Part shown: one piece after another, positions 24,652-33,628 of the stretch
Position numbering within the stretch: the first letter of the stretch is position 1
Layout of the letters: each line of letters begins with the position of its first letter
Assembly: GCA_964557545.1 (NCBI GenBank)
Contig: CAZLAK010000002.1
Coordinates: 1 to 64,000, forward strand
From: CAZLAK01 sp964557545
Lineage (GTDB): Bacteria > Bacillota > Desulfotomaculia > Desulfotomaculales > Pelotomaculaceae
Length of the DNA: 64,000 bases
Reading direction: 5' to 3'
Position numbers and translations under genes: made by a program
Notes under the pieces: generated by a model
Seen by the model: the letters and a program-made list of their open reading frames with translations, nothing else
Database searches by the model: none
What the model was told of the DNA's origin: nothing

Positions 24652-25872
24652 CTAGCGCTCACGCCACTTGGGCACGGGGTACACGTAAGGTGCAGACTTG
24701 GCTACCTCCGGCCAGATCACTTCCAGGCGGCCTTTTTGCCACTGCACAACGTAAGTGGTGGGCTTGTTTTGGTTAGTGTAGCCCTCCCAGTCTTCAAACT
24801 TAATGGGGCCCATTATTGTCATTATGTCAGTTTCCTTTAGGGCCTTTTGGATGCCCGCCGGGTTGATTTCCTTGGCCCGGCTCAAAGCATCGGCGATGAT
24901 GTACATGGTGGCGTAAGCCTGTGCGCCGTGGTAGTCGGGCTCTTTGCCGTACTTCTGCTTGTATTTATTGAAGTAGTCGGCTGCTCCCGGCCAGCTGACG
25001 TTGGGCACCCACAGGGTGGTGGAGGCCACGTACTCGGAGGCATCGCCGGCGTTTTCTTTAAATTCCGGCATGGTGTAGCCGGCACCGCCGCCCACGAACA
25101 GCTTGGTGTTAAAGTCCAGTTCCTTCATCTGCTTAACGATGAGCGCGGCGTCCATCACGTAAGAAACGGCAAAGATCATGTCAGGGTTGGCATTGCGCAT
25201 GTTGGCCAGCATGGGCTTAAAGTCAATGGCGCCCGACTCATAAGCCTGGTCGAACACCAAGTTAAGGCCCCTCTTCTGGCACTCGCTGCGGAAGCCCTTG
25301 GCCGAAGAGGTTCCGAAATCGGTGTTTTCATAAATGAGGGCCACGCGCTGGGGCTTGATCACGTTATCGATCATGTCCCAAAGAGCCCCGGTGTACTTGC
25401 TGGCCGGTGCTGCCGTCCCCCGGAACACCCACTGCCAGCCCTTTTTGGTGATATCGTCGGCAGAACCGGTAACGATCAGGAAGGGAATATTCATGGTCTG
25501 GGCAGACCCGGCAATAACGTTGGTGCAGGCGCTGCTGTAACCGCCGGTGAGCATGACCACCTTATCCTGGTTGACCAATTTTTCGGCCGCAGACTTAGCC
25601 ACGTCTTGCTTGCCCTGGTCGTCCTCAAAGATGAGCTGGATCTCTTTTCCGCCAAAAGTGGTCTTGCCTGCCGCTTTCAGTTCTTCGTAGGCCATTTCAA
25701 AGGAGTTTTTCTCCATGGCCCCGAACATGGCCTCGCTGCCCGTCAAGGGCAGGATAACACCAATCTTAATGGTATCCTTGGAAGTGGCCTTCTGGCCGCA
25801 GCCGCACACCAGCACAGCCACTGCCAGCACCAAAAGGCACACCGCCAGCAACTGCCACTTAAATCTCTTCAC
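24652..25872 (-). CDS. livK: Branched-chain amino acid ABC transporter binding lipoprotein
   Basis: A 406-residue type I periplasmic-binding-fold lipoprotein. The signal peptide ends in VLVCGCGQK (lipobox Cys near 25). The mature part opens with IKIGVILPLTGSEAMFG, the Peripla_BP_6 pattern. It captures the amino acid or a related ligand outside the membrane; the exact ligand is not readable. GTG start with GGAGG 7 bases ahead. First gene of the operon, behind a leader of about 380 nt. Confidence 0.94.
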   Translation of the reverse strand: MKRFKWQLLAVCLLVLAVAVLVCGCGQKATSKDTIKIGVILPLTGSEAMFGAMEKNSFEMAYEELKAAGKTTFGGKEIQLIFEDDQGKQDVAKSAAEKLVNQDKVVMLTGGYSSACTNVIAGSAQTMNIPFLIVTGSADDITKKGWQWVFRGTAAPASKYTGALWDMIDNVIKPQRVALIYENTDFGTSSAKGFRSECQKRGLNLVFDQAYESGAIDFKPMLANMRNANPDMIFAVSYVMDAALIVKQMKELDFNTKLFVGGGAGYTMPEFKENAGDASEYVASTTLWVPNVSWPGAADYFNKYKQKYGKEPDYHGAQAYATMYIIADALSRAKEINPAGIQKALKETDIMTIMGPIKFEDWEGYTNQNKPTTYVVQWQKGRLEVIWPEVAKSAPYVYPVPKWRER

Positions 25873-26377
25873 CCCAAAACCTCCTTATCACTTAGAATTT
25901 AACTGGCTGGCAAATAAAGAAATAAATTATTTCTCACTACTCTTTTTTGACTCACCCCCTTTTAACTAGCCTTTTTATTAACTAGCTTTTTTAAAAAAAA
26001 CATGTCGGTGCCTTAAAAAAACAAAAACCCCCACAATCCAGCGCGCTTTGCCCGCTTTGGCGCGGGTAATAACATATATGCATGTTTATATTAAACTAAT
26101 TTTATTAAATTTTTCTTTTTAATATAACTATTATAACTATTATAAAAATTCCAAAAACTTAATTTAAGTTATGCTCTTAGGCAGGTACTTTTTAGGCAAA
26201 ATTATACCTATATGCTACCTTAATTTGCCTTACAAAAGATATCAGTTAAAATATTGAGTTTATTATAGCATAACAAAAAAAATAAGTGCAAAAAGTTCAT
26301 AATGTTATTTATGTTTTTAAATTGTAAGTGTATTCTGAATAATATCATACTGTATACCGTATGAAAAAAATCTAAAA
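25873..26377. other. AT-rich leader and promoter region of the liv operon
   Basis: Between trkH and livK. It holds the liv promoter (26262-26291), a CCCGC/GCGGG hairpin at about 26050-26068 in the leader and a direct repeat (TTAACTAGC at about 25965 and 25978). A palindrome-like ATACTGTATACCGTAT lies near 26346-26361 just after trkH. No gene or known riboswitch was recognised. Confidence 0.6.
26262..26291 (-). promoter_or_regulatory. liv operon promoter
   Basis: TTGCAC, an 18-base spacer and a perfect TATAAT on the minus strand. The start would be near 26254, leaving an unusually long untranslated leader before livK. Confidence 0.65.
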
Positions 26378-27733
26378 TCAACCGACCATAATTTTTTCTT
26401 CCGGGTAGCGCAGGGAAGCCCTGCTCCTGACCTGGGCTGCAGCAAAAGCTACCGTGAGAGGCCCTACGCGGCCCAAAAACATGGTTGCGGCAATCAAAAT
26501 TCTGCCGGGCACTGAAAGCTGGGGTGTCAGCCCCGTACTTAAGCCCACAGTGCCAAACGCCGAAACGGTTTCAAAAAGAACCGCTAAAAAACTCGCGCTT
26601 TCGGTTATAGACAATAAAAAGGAAACGGTCACGACCAGAAGAAGCGATATGCAAATGATAGTAACAGCCTTGTAAATCTGCTCTCTTGCCAGGCGGCGGC
26701 GGAAAACCTCTACATCCGCCCGGCCCCTGGCAAATGACCACACAAAAGCGGCCAGGATACCCAGTGTGGTCGTCTTAACCCCGCCGCCGGTAGAACCGGG
26801 AGAAGCCCCAACAAACATGAGGAGGATAAGCAGGAACTGGGTTGCCGGGCGCAAATACGCAATATCGAGGGTGTTAAAGCCGGCTGTGCGCGGCGTCACC
26901 GCTTGAAAAAAAGACGCCAAAAATTTTCCCTTGGTGCTTAAATTTAACAGGGCGTTCTGCTTTTCCAGCGCGAAGATGAGGGCTGTGCCGCCTATAATCA
27001 AAAAACCGGTTACTAAAAGGACCAGTTTGGTGTGCAAGGTGAGGTAGCGGCGCGTTCCTTTAAAGTATTGGATAAGCTCCACCACCACACTAAAGCCCAG
27101 CCCGCCTAGAATAATTAAAGCAGTAACACAGGTGTTTACTGTAACGTCTTCCACATAGCCGGTAAGGCTTCTATAGTTGCCAAAAAGGTCAAAGCCGGCG
27201 TTATTAAACGCCGACACCGCGTGAAAAATGCCGTACCAAATACTTTTTTGCCAGCCCAGGTCGGCCGACCAGCGCACGGCGAGCACAGCAGCAAAAAACA
27301 TCTCTACGGAAAAAGTAAAAATGAGCACGTACTTGGCCAGCCTGACAATCCCGGCCACGTTGGTCTGGTTTAACGACTCCTGCATGATGAGCCTCTGGCG
27401 CAAGCCGATCCTCCTGCCCAGCAGCATGGCAAAAAAGGTGGCCATAGTCATAAAACCCAAACCGCCAACCTGGATTAGGGAAAGGATGACCGCTTGGCCA
27501 AAAGTAGACCAGTGGCCCGCGGTATCCACCACCGTCAGGCCGGTAACGCAGACAGCCGAAGTGGCCGTAAAAAGTGAGGTAAGAAAATTCACCTGCTGCC
27601 CCGGTTTAACGGCTGCCGGCAGGGTGAGGAGAATCGCCCCCGTAAAAATGAGGCTCAAAAAACCAAAAACAAGCACTTGCGGCGGCGAGAAGCGCAGCAC
27701 AAATCTCCTGGGCACATCACCGTTAAAGGGCAT
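26378..27733 (-). CDS. TrkH/KtrB-type potassium uptake channel
   Basis: About 451 residues with four repeated membrane-pore-membrane units; the first filter reads TATSAVCVTGLTVVDT and a later one NAGFDLFG. It conducts K+ (often Na+-dependent in KtrB). No KtrA/TrkA regulator lies next to it. The ATG at 27733 is preferred because homologues start close to this point; the frame extends upstream to 27832 with a basic non-membrane stretch. A TTGAAA-N16-TATAAT promoter lies upstream. Confidence 0.9.
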   Translation of the reverse strand: MPFNGDVPRRFVLRFSPPQVLVFGFLSLIFTGAILLTLPAAVKPGQQVNFLTSLFTATSAVCVTGLTVVDTAGHWSTFGQAVILSLIQVGGLGFMTMATFFAMLLGRRIGLRQRLIMQESLNQTNVAGIVRLAKYVLIFTFSVEMFFAAVLAVRWSADLGWQKSIWYGIFHAVSAFNNAGFDLFGNYRSLTGYVEDVTVNTCVTALIILGGLGFSVVVELIQYFKGTRRYLTLHTKLVLLVTGFLIIGGTALIFALEKQNALLNLSTKGKFLASFFQAVTPRTAGFNTLDIAYLRPATQFLLILLMFVGASPGSTGGGVKTTTLGILAAFVWSFARGRADVEVFRRRLAREQIYKAVTIICISLLLVVTVSFLLSITESASFLAVLFETVSAFGTVGLSTGLTPQLSVPGRILIAATMFLGRVGPLTVAFAAAQVRSRASLRYPEEKIMVG

Positions 27734-27866
27734 TATATTACCATTCTTTAAACATTTAAAAAACCGCAAAGACTGACCCCGGCCTCTCCTGTAATCTTTT
27801 TGCAACAATATTATGCTTTTTGGGCAAAGCAACTATTTACTTTTACTAACATATCGATTGAGCTAA

Positions 27867-27894
27867 ATTATAATTGACTTTAATGCAATTTCAA
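27867..27894 (-). promoter_or_regulatory. Promoter of the potassium channel gene
   Basis: TTGAAA, a 16-base spacer and TATAAT on the minus strand, with start near 27860 and about 125 bases of leader. The rest of 27734-28095 is AT-rich. It contains a perfect palindrome CTGCACGTGCAG (27989-28000) and a strong ribosome site followed by a four-codon frame (28012-28026). Confidence 0.6.
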
Positions 27895-28095
27895 TGGCCG
27901 TTTCTTTAAAAACAAAGCTGGATAGCCTGTTTTTTAGACTTTTTTAAATCTATCCTCCTTTTTTCATAAATTCTACCAAAAAACACCGCTGCACGTGCAG
28001 GAGGAGTTTTGATGGTTCCAGCGTAAATAATTAAAACAAAAATTAGCAAATAATTTATACAAACAGCCAGTATTCTTAAAAGAGGTGGTTAGGCG

Positions 28096-28602
28096 GTGAC
28101 TGTAAGGCGCAAGAGAAATCTAAAAAAACAAAAAGATGCAGGCGGCCTGCCCCAAGCCAAAGCACTAGAAACAACAGCTATTAACCCTGCCCCGGACTGC
28201 GAGCCAAAAGAGAAGCCCCAGGCCAAGAACAGCCTGCCCGTATCAGCCGTCTTAGAGATACTGGCAGGAGAATACACGGGGGGAGCCGGAGATGAACCCC
28301 TGTGCCGCGCTGCCCACCGCATTGCCGCTGAAGCCGGCGTGCTGGATATCTACCGCGCCAAGTGGAACGCAGAAGAGGAGGCGGGAGGCGAGCGGCTGCC
28401 GTTTTTGCTCTTTGACCGCCGCCAGTGCCTGGAACTTATCGACTTTCACCGGCGCAAAGGGAATACTGAGAGTGCACGGCGGGAGAGCGAAAGGCTGGTT
28501 TTAATCGAAGGGAGGCTCCTTTTAGAAAGGTCTTCTCCCGCACGAATTACAGACGAAGACATCGCTGTGCTGGAAGAATTTATTAAAGAGTGCGGTTTTT
28601 AA
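28096..28602 (+). CDS. Hypothetical protein, 168 aa
   Basis: Not recognised. The N-terminal 45 residues are basic and proline-rich (MTVRRKRNLKKQKD), the rest is helical and acidic, without membrane segments. The GTG start is well supported by GAGGTGG 8 bases upstream. It lies between the potassium channel (divergent) and the M-box leader of corA. Function cannot be assigned. Confidence 0.6.
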   Translation: MTVRRKRNLKKQKDAGGLPQAKALETTAINPAPDCEPKEKPQAKNSLPVSAVLEILAGEYTGGAGDEPLCRAAHRIAAEAGVLDIYRAKWNAEEEAGGERLPFLLFDRRQCLELIDFHRRKGNTESARRESERLVLIEGRLLLERSSPARITDEDIAVLEEFIKECGF

Positions 28603-28636
28603 CCCGCTTTAGAAATTAAAAATTGTTTTAATTGTG

Positions 28637-28665
28637 TTGACAGGTTACTGTTAATAAAATATCCT
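28637..28665 (+). promoter_or_regulatory. Promoter of the M-box/corA transcript
   Basis: TTGACA, a 17-base spacer and TATCCT, ending about 25 bases before the conserved 5' part of the M-box. Confidence 0.7.
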
Positions 28666-28689
28666 GGGAGTAGAAAATTAAATATTTTC

Positions 28690-28850
28690 TTCGTTAGGTG
28701 AGGCTCCTGCACAGACAGATGCCACTGCCCGGAAATGTCGAGAGACGCCCACGGGTCAACAGGTACTACCGGCTTAAGGTTTTACCTAATGTGGCTGGGA
28801 AGGAATTTCCCTAGCTGTGTACGTGCCAAAGCTCCGACGAGTGAAGAAGG
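28690..28850 (+). ncRNA. M-box (ykoK leader) magnesium riboswitch
   Basis: The conserved 5' part TTCGTTAGGTGAGGCTCCTG, GCCACTGCCCG, AAATGTCGAGAGACGCCCA, GGGTCAACAG and the 3' part GCCAAAGCTCCGACGA match the M-box consensus in order. It controls the CorA magnesium transporter gene directly downstream. Mg2+ binding is expected to favour the following terminator. Confidence 0.95.
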
Positions 28851-28867
28851 TTATGTCTTGCTATTCT

Positions 28868-28910
28868 TAAAAAACCTTCTTGTTGGTGTTTGGAGGTTTT
28901 TTTATTTTTT
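28868..28910 (+). terminator. M-box expression-platform terminator
   Basis: AAAACCTTC pairs with GGAGGTTTT, followed by a run of T (TTTATTTTTT). The AACCTTCTT arm can instead pair with AAGAAGGTT at 28844-28852 at the end of the aptamer, giving the competing antiterminator. Confidence 0.85.
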
Positions 28911-28949
28911 ACTTTAGCAAAATAAGAAGTAAATAAGAAAATAAATAAG

Positions 28950-28973
28950 AAATAAATAAATAAATAAATAAAG
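28950..28973. repeat. AAAT tetranucleotide microsatellite
   Basis: About five to six tandem AAAT units, preceded by irregular AAATAAGA units from 28931. It lies in the corA leader between terminator and ribosome site, where slippage could change leader length. Confidence 0.8.
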
Positions 28974-29038
28974 AAAAGGCAAACCCGCTACATTTCCGGT
29001 CTTTTGTCCGCACTACTGGCATAAATGGGGTGCAGAAG

Positions 29039-30016
29039 ATGATTAAAACGTACTTTTACAGCCACAGTGACGGCCGCATGTACCACGACATTGATCTGGA
29101 AAAAAAAGACATATACTTAAAGAGTGAAGAGGACCTGCTCTGGGTGGACCTGTTTACGTTCACCGAACAGGAAATCAAGTATGTGGCCAGAATATTCGAT
29201 TTCCACCCGCTGGCCGTAGAAGACTGCTTGAGCTACAGCCCGCGCGCCAAGCTGGACAATTACGAGGACTATTACTTTTACGTCATGCACGCCCTGCGCT
29301 ACGAAGAAGAATCCGAAGAAGAAATTATCCTCGTCCAGCTCAACGTCTTTTTGGGGCCCAACTACGTGGTTACCGTGCACAGTCACCCCCTGCCGGTCCT
29401 CGGCCGCATGGCCAAGGTGAGCCTGCAGAGCCCCCAGTACATGAATAAAGGGATGGAGTTTTTTCTTTACTCGATCATCGACGGCAATACCGACGAAATT
29501 TTTCCCATCTTAGACCGTATTGGCGTGCGCATTGACGAACTAGAAGACGAAATTTACGGACAACCCACCAAGGAGATCAACGAGGAGTTCATGACCTTAA
29601 AACGGACTATTTTGGCCATCCGCAGGGCCATCCTCCCGCAGAGGAGGATATTTGCCAGCATCAACGCCGGGGGACACCCTTATTTTGATATCCGGGAAGA
29701 GATCAAGCCTTATTTTCTCGATCTAGTGGACCACATGGAGCGTATTACTGATGCCATTGAGAGCTACCGTGACCTGGTAGACGCCTCCCTTGCCACCTAC
29801 TACTCGTTGATCAGCGTGCAGACCAACGAGACTATCCGTGTCCTGACCGTCATATCTACCATTTTCATGCCCATTACCTTTATCACCGGCTATTTCGGCA
29901 TGAACGTACCCTTGCCTTACCAGGAAAGCGCCGCCTCAACACTGGTCATAACAGCAGGGCTTCTCTTAATCCCGAGCCTCATGCTGTGGGTGTTCAAAAA
30001 GTTAAATTGGATATAA
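29039..30016 (+). CDS. corA: CorA-family magnesium transporter
   Basis: About 325 residues; a large soluble N-terminal domain is followed by two C-terminal membrane helices with the signature YFGMN at the first helix end. It imports Mg2+ (or Co2+/Ni2+) as a pentamer. The M-box riboswitch upstream supports magnesium as substrate. ATG at 29039 with GGGGTG 7 bases ahead is chosen; a GTG nine bases upstream is possible. Confidence 0.95.
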   Translation: MIKTYFYSHSDGRMYHDIDLEKKDIYLKSEEDLLWVDLFTFTEQEIKYVARIFDFHPLAVEDCLSYSPRAKLDNYEDYYFYVMHALRYEEESEEEIILVQLNVFLGPNYVVTVHSHPLPVLGRMAKVSLQSPQYMNKGMEFFLYSIIDGNTDEIFPILDRIGVRIDELEDEIYGQPTKEINEEFMTLKRTILAIRRAILPQRRIFASINAGGHPYFDIREEIKPYFLDLVDHMERITDAIESYRDLVDASLATYYSLISVQTNETIRVLTVISTIFMPITFITGYFGMNVPLPYQESAASTLVITAGLLLIPSLMLWVFKKLNWI

Positions 30017-30028
30017 CGCGCCAAAGCC

Positions 30029-30055
30029 AAAAAACCGGCACGGCGCCGGTTTTTT
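30029..30055. terminator. Shared terminator of corA and the convergent flavoprotein gene
   Basis: AAAAAACCGGC / GCCGGTTTTTT, an 11-bp stem including the A/T flanks, which works in both directions between two convergent genes. Confidence 0.88.
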
Positions 30056-30071
30056 GGCACGCAAACACTTT

Positions 30072-32078
30072 TTACTTTAATTGAAGGCTCCGCAAATAGC
30101 TTTCCAGCAGCACACTTGCTTTCTCCCCGCTCCTCGCTTCCATAAGCGCAATACTCTCAGGCGGCAGGCCGGCCTGGGCTAACAGCTTCTTAATCCTTCC
30201 TATTGCCTTGGACAAAAACTTCCCGTTGCCGCCGCACCGGCAGTCTGGCCCGCAGGCCAGCACCACTACAGCCAAAGCACCGCCTTCAAAGGCGCGCAAA
30301 ATCCACTCGGGGTGAAGTGATGCAGCCGACGGCAGGCACACAAAGTGCACCCTTACACCGCCCGGCCCCTGCGGGTACCAGTTGAGGGGCTTAAAGCACA
30401 GGTCACGGCAGGCAAACACTACTACAGCACCTTTTAGGAGGACACTGTCCAGAGCTTCCTGCAGCACTGAACTGTCCAGGGAACGCATGGTGATGGCCTT
30501 GGCCGGGCAGGCGGCAGCGCAAGTACCGCAGGCCTGACAGCTTTCGGCCGGTATATGAGCCCGCTCTTTGACTGCCGGTACACCGTAAGGACACAAACGG
30601 ACGCAGGTTAAACAAGCAACGCACTTGGCAGCGTCCACCTCTGCCCCCATGCCGCACTGCAAGCAGCGGCTGGCCTCTAAAAAGGCCTCTTCTTCCCCCA
30701 GTCCCCTCTCGTACGGCAAAAATGTTTTCACGCGCTCTGCCGGCGGCAGCACCGGTGGCTCCACGCGCTGCCGGCGCGGCACTGAACTGGCCACATCTGG
30801 CGGCAGAGGGCCTACGGTTTTAATTTCCCGCGGCATGTATGGAGGTGATGTGCCAGCCAAGAAAGACAACACCTCGGCAGCAGCGCGCTGCCCGCTGGCC
30901 ACGGCGGCTACCGCCGCACCTGGGCCGCAGGCCAGCTCACCGCAGACAAACGTGCGCGCCGCGCCGGCAGCCTTATGGCCCCAAAGGCGCGGGTAGCCCC
31001 TTTCGTCTACTTCCAGGCCGCTGGCCCGCAAAAAGCCCGCTTCCGGCCCCTGACCGGTTGCCAGCACTACTGTATCACAGGTAAGAGTTTTTAAGCGGCC
31101 GGCTTCAAAAATGGGGTTAAACCTTCCCTCCCGGTCAAAAACATACTTCACCTTTTGCACGATTAAGCCGGTAACCTTGCCGGCATCCACTATCACTTTC
31201 ACCGGTCCGTAGCCGGTCAAAAGTTCAGCGCCTTCCGTCAGAGCACCAGTTACTTCCACGGGGTTGGCCGGCATCTCGTCACGCCCTTCCAGACAGACGA
31301 CCAGCACCCTTTCGGCCCCTAGCCTCAGCGCCGTGCGTGCAGCATCCATGGCCACATCGCCGCCGCCTACAACTACCACTCTATCGCAGCCGGCCGGAAC
31401 CTGGCCCCGGTTAGCCAACCCTAAAAAATCAAGGGCCGTATAAACACCCTCTGAGCTGCCTCCCGCCATTGCGGGAAGCCGCGGCGCCCACAGCCCGGTG
31501 CTCAGCACAACGGCATCGTATTTTTTCTCAAGAAAATCCAGGGTAATATCTGTGCCTATTTCTACCCCGCAGTTAATTTTCACACCGGCAGCAGCAATTT
31601 TCTCAATATCCCGGCGCAAGACCTCCCGCGGCAGCCTGAATACGGGAACTGATGCCCAAAGCTGCCCCCCCGGCGCCTCCCGGCGCTCGAAGACATCCAC
31701 CCGGTGACCTTCGCCAGCCAGCCTGTAGGCCGCGGTAAGCCCTGCCGGCCCCGCCCCTACCACGGCTACACTTTTGCCGGAAGGACGCTTTACCCGTTCG
31801 GGGCGCCACTGGGCCCCGCAGACCTCCACAGCAAAGCGTTTTAGCCCCCTAATAGCTAGGGGCTCATCAACTGCACCCCGCCGGCAGCTATCTTCACACG
31901 GGTGCGGGCAGATCCAGGCACAGACTGAGGGGAAAGGATTGCGCGCCCGTATGAGCTCAAAAGCTGCGGGGTAATCACCGGCAGCTATGGCCTGGATGTA
32001 ACCCCGCACGTCCGTACCGGCCGGGCAGGCGGCAGTGCAAGGCGGGAGCAAATTTTCCACTTCTGTTCCAACCCCCAA
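30072..32078 (-). CDS. GltD-like flavoprotein with ferredoxin and MvhD domains
   Basis: A 668-residue modular electron-transfer protein. Residues about 1-110 are the FeS-binding N-terminus of glutamate-synthase small chains (CTAACP ... CAWICPHPCEDSC). Residues 110-420 hold the FAD and NAD(P) folds (AVVGAGPAGLTAAYRL; VVVGGGDVAMDAARTAL). Two 4Fe-4S motifs follow (CVACLTCVRLCP and CQACGTCAAACP, near 490-530). The last 130 residues resemble MvhD/FlpD, with CGPDCRCGGNGK. MvhD links dehydrogenases to heterodisulfide-reductase-like complexes, so it likely passes electrons between NAD(P)H and ferredoxin or an HdrA partner; none is nearby. TTG start. A sigma-54 promoter (32252-32267) and a closer sigma-A promoter precede it. 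Confidence 0.85.
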   Translation of the reverse strand: MGVGTEVENLLPPCTAACPAGTDVRGYIQAIAAGDYPAAFELIRARNPFPSVCAWICPHPCEDSCRRGAVDEPLAIRGLKRFAVEVCGAQWRPERVKRPSGKSVAVVGAGPAGLTAAYRLAGEGHRVDVFERREAPGGQLWASVPVFRLPREVLRRDIEKIAAAGVKINCGVEIGTDITLDFLEKKYDAVVLSTGLWAPRLPAMAGGSSEGVYTALDFLGLANRGQVPAGCDRVVVVGGGDVAMDAARTALRLGAERVLVVCLEGRDEMPANPVEVTGALTEGAELLTGYGPVKVIVDAGKVTGLIVQKVKYVFDREGRFNPIFEAGRLKTLTCDTVVLATGQGPEAGFLRASGLEVDERGYPRLWGHKAAGAARTFVCGELACGPGAAVAAVASGQRAAAEVLSFLAGTSPPYMPREIKTVGPLPPDVASSVPRRQRVEPPVLPPAERVKTFLPYERGLGEEEAFLEASRCLQCGMGAEVDAAKCVACLTCVRLCPYGVPAVKERAHIPAESCQACGTCAAACPAKAITMRSLDSSVLQEALDSVLLKGAVVVFACRDLCFKPLNWYPQGPGGVRVHFVCLPSAASLHPEWILRAFEGGALAVVVLACGPDCRCGGNGKFLSKAIGRIKKLLAQAGLPPESIALMEARSGEKASVLLESYLRSLQLK

Positions 32079-32111
32079 AACTTCCTGCTCAGTTAATTGC
32101 TTTACATAAAA

Positions 32112-32140
32112 AGTATAGCCTCTTACGGCCTCTTTGACAA
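32112..32140 (-). promoter_or_regulatory. Sigma-A promoter of the flavoprotein gene
   Basis: TTGTCA, a 17-base spacer and TATACT on the minus strand, about 35 bases ahead of the start. It lies downstream of the sigma-54 promoter, giving the gene two possible starts. Confidence 0.65.
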
Positions 32141-32251
32141 AATATTTTCTTAAAACAAAAAAATGCCCCTTAACAGGGCTATGGAGAGGTTGGGGGTTTT
32201 TTCACAAAAAACACTACACGGGTCGGAAAGCCAACCGCATTAATATTAACT

Positions 32252-32267
32252 TGCAATATTTGTGCCA
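32252..32267 (-). promoter_or_regulatory. Sigma-54 promoter of the flavoprotein gene
   Basis: The minus strand reads TGGCAC-AAATA-TTGCA, an exact -24/-12 element with correct spacing. The start would be near 32240, about 160 bases before the gene. Confidence 0.75.
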
Positions 32268-32430
32268 ATAATAGGATTGGTTGCCGCTTGCATAAAAATA
32301 TTGCACCCAAACCCGGCAGGATTTTTAGTCATTTGGCATAATAATTTCTTTGTCACGCACCCGCTGAAAGTAGTTCTTTAAAATCAAATATACCAGCAAT
32401 TCTTTTAAAAAAAACTGCTGGAGGAAAATA

Positions 32431-33543
32431 ATGCGCGAATTCTACAAAAAACACTGGGGGTTAATTCTAAACTTTGCCCTGCTCATCGCTACATTACTTA
32501 TAGCCTTTATAGCATTTAAGCTCATCATCCCTTATTTTCTTCCGTTCTTGATAGGCCTTGTTTTGGCTGTAGCCATTGAGCCTCTTGTAAGGCTGTTCTG
32601 CCGCCTAAACTTGTCTAGACCGCTGGCTGCCAGCCTGGCCATGCTCATTGCCGTTGGCGTAATTTCGGCCTTTAGTTGGCTGGCCATATCCCGCCTGACC
32701 TTAGAGCTCTTCCGTCTTTTAGCCAACACGTCGGAAATATCTGCAGCTTTAAAATCTACGCTCGATTTCGCACTGGCTTGGGTAAAAACGACCACCGAAG
32801 GCCTGCCGCCGGAAATATACCTCTATTTAAGTAAAAACACGGAAATTTTTATTGATACAGTTTCCCAGAAAATTTCTTTTGCCGCCGGCGAAATGCTAAA
32901 GTTAATCATCGACCTCCCCAGCCAGATGCTTTTAATCTTAATTGCGCTCATCACTACTTACTTTGTCAGCGTGGACCTCCCAAAACACAAAGAGCAAGTC
33001 ACCCGCTGGATTCCGGAGGAATACAGGCCTAAATTGAAGTTGATCGCCGAAGACATCGCCACTGCTTTGCTGGGGTACGTCAAGGCCCAAATAATACTGG
33101 CCTCTGTAACAGCATCAATTATTTTCATTGGTTTGAACATCCTTAAAACAAACTACATAATTTTGCTGACTATATTGAGCTGGCTATTGACTCCTATACC
33201 GGTTATCGGACCCTGGGTTATCTTTTTGCCCTGGGTGATTTATGCTATTCTTCACGGTAATAACTACCTGGCCGCGGGCTTGTGTATTTTGCTTGTAATC
33301 GCCCTTATAGTAAAACACGCTATAGAACCCAAAGTGATTGGTAAAAATATAGGCATTGAACCCCTCGCCGTACTCGTGGCCCTCTACGCTGGTTTCAAGT
33401 TCTTAGGAGCTTACGGTCTCATACTTGGCCCCTTTGTCCTTATCACCTTCAATGCCCTCCAGAGGGCCAAAGCATTCGCCTGGATTTTCCGGGATGATAA
33501 AAACCCGCCCCCTAAAAAATCACCCCCTTCCTTGCCAAAATGA
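32431..33543 (+). CDS. AI-2E family permease, YtvI-like
   Basis: A 370-residue protein with seven or eight membrane helices and the AI-2E-family C-terminal pattern KVIGKNIGIEPLAVLVALYAGFKF. The opening RPLAASLAMLIAVG region and overall length fit the sporulation protein YtvI subgroup, which would suit a spore former; the transported substrate is unknown. ATG with GGAGG 7 bases ahead. Convergent with galE. Confidence 0.85.
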   Translation: MREFYKKHWGLILNFALLIATLLIAFIAFKLIIPYFLPFLIGLVLAVAIEPLVRLFCRLNLSRPLAASLAMLIAVGVISAFSWLAISRLTLELFRLLANTSEISAALKSTLDFALAWVKTTTEGLPPEIYLYLSKNTEIFIDTVSQKISFAAGEMLKLIIDLPSQMLLILIALITTYFVSVDLPKHKEQVTRWIPEEYRPKLKLIAEDIATALLGYVKAQIILASVTASIIFIGLNILKTNYIILLTILSWLLTPIPVIGPWVIFLPWVIYAILHGNNYLAAGLCILLVIALIVKHAIEPKVIGKNIGIEPLAVLVALYAGFKFLGAYGLILGPFVLITFNALQRAKAFAWIFRDDKNPPPKKSPPSLPK

Positions 33544-33595
33544 AACACCCAAAAAGGTACACTGTTTTTGTTTGATACACCCTCAGCCGCCGCAA

Positions 33596-33628
33596 AAAAT
33601 AAGTTAATAAGTTAAGTGCCTGGCACCG
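33596..33628 (-). repeat. 33-bp intergenic repeat, copy 1 (GGTGCCAGGCAC type)
   Basis: Identical to 41627-41659 in the opposite orientation, 8 kb away. It begins with CGGTGCCAGGCACTTAAC, followed by an AT-rich ACTTATT-type tail. Here it supplies the last four codons and stop of galE. A shorter version of the GC-rich core is at 63940-63952. Confidence 0.9.

Noticed and set aside
27734..28095. Cyclic-di-AMP riboswitch ahead of the potassium channel
   Set aside because: None of the conserved ydaO motifs could be found; only an ordinary promoter is visible.
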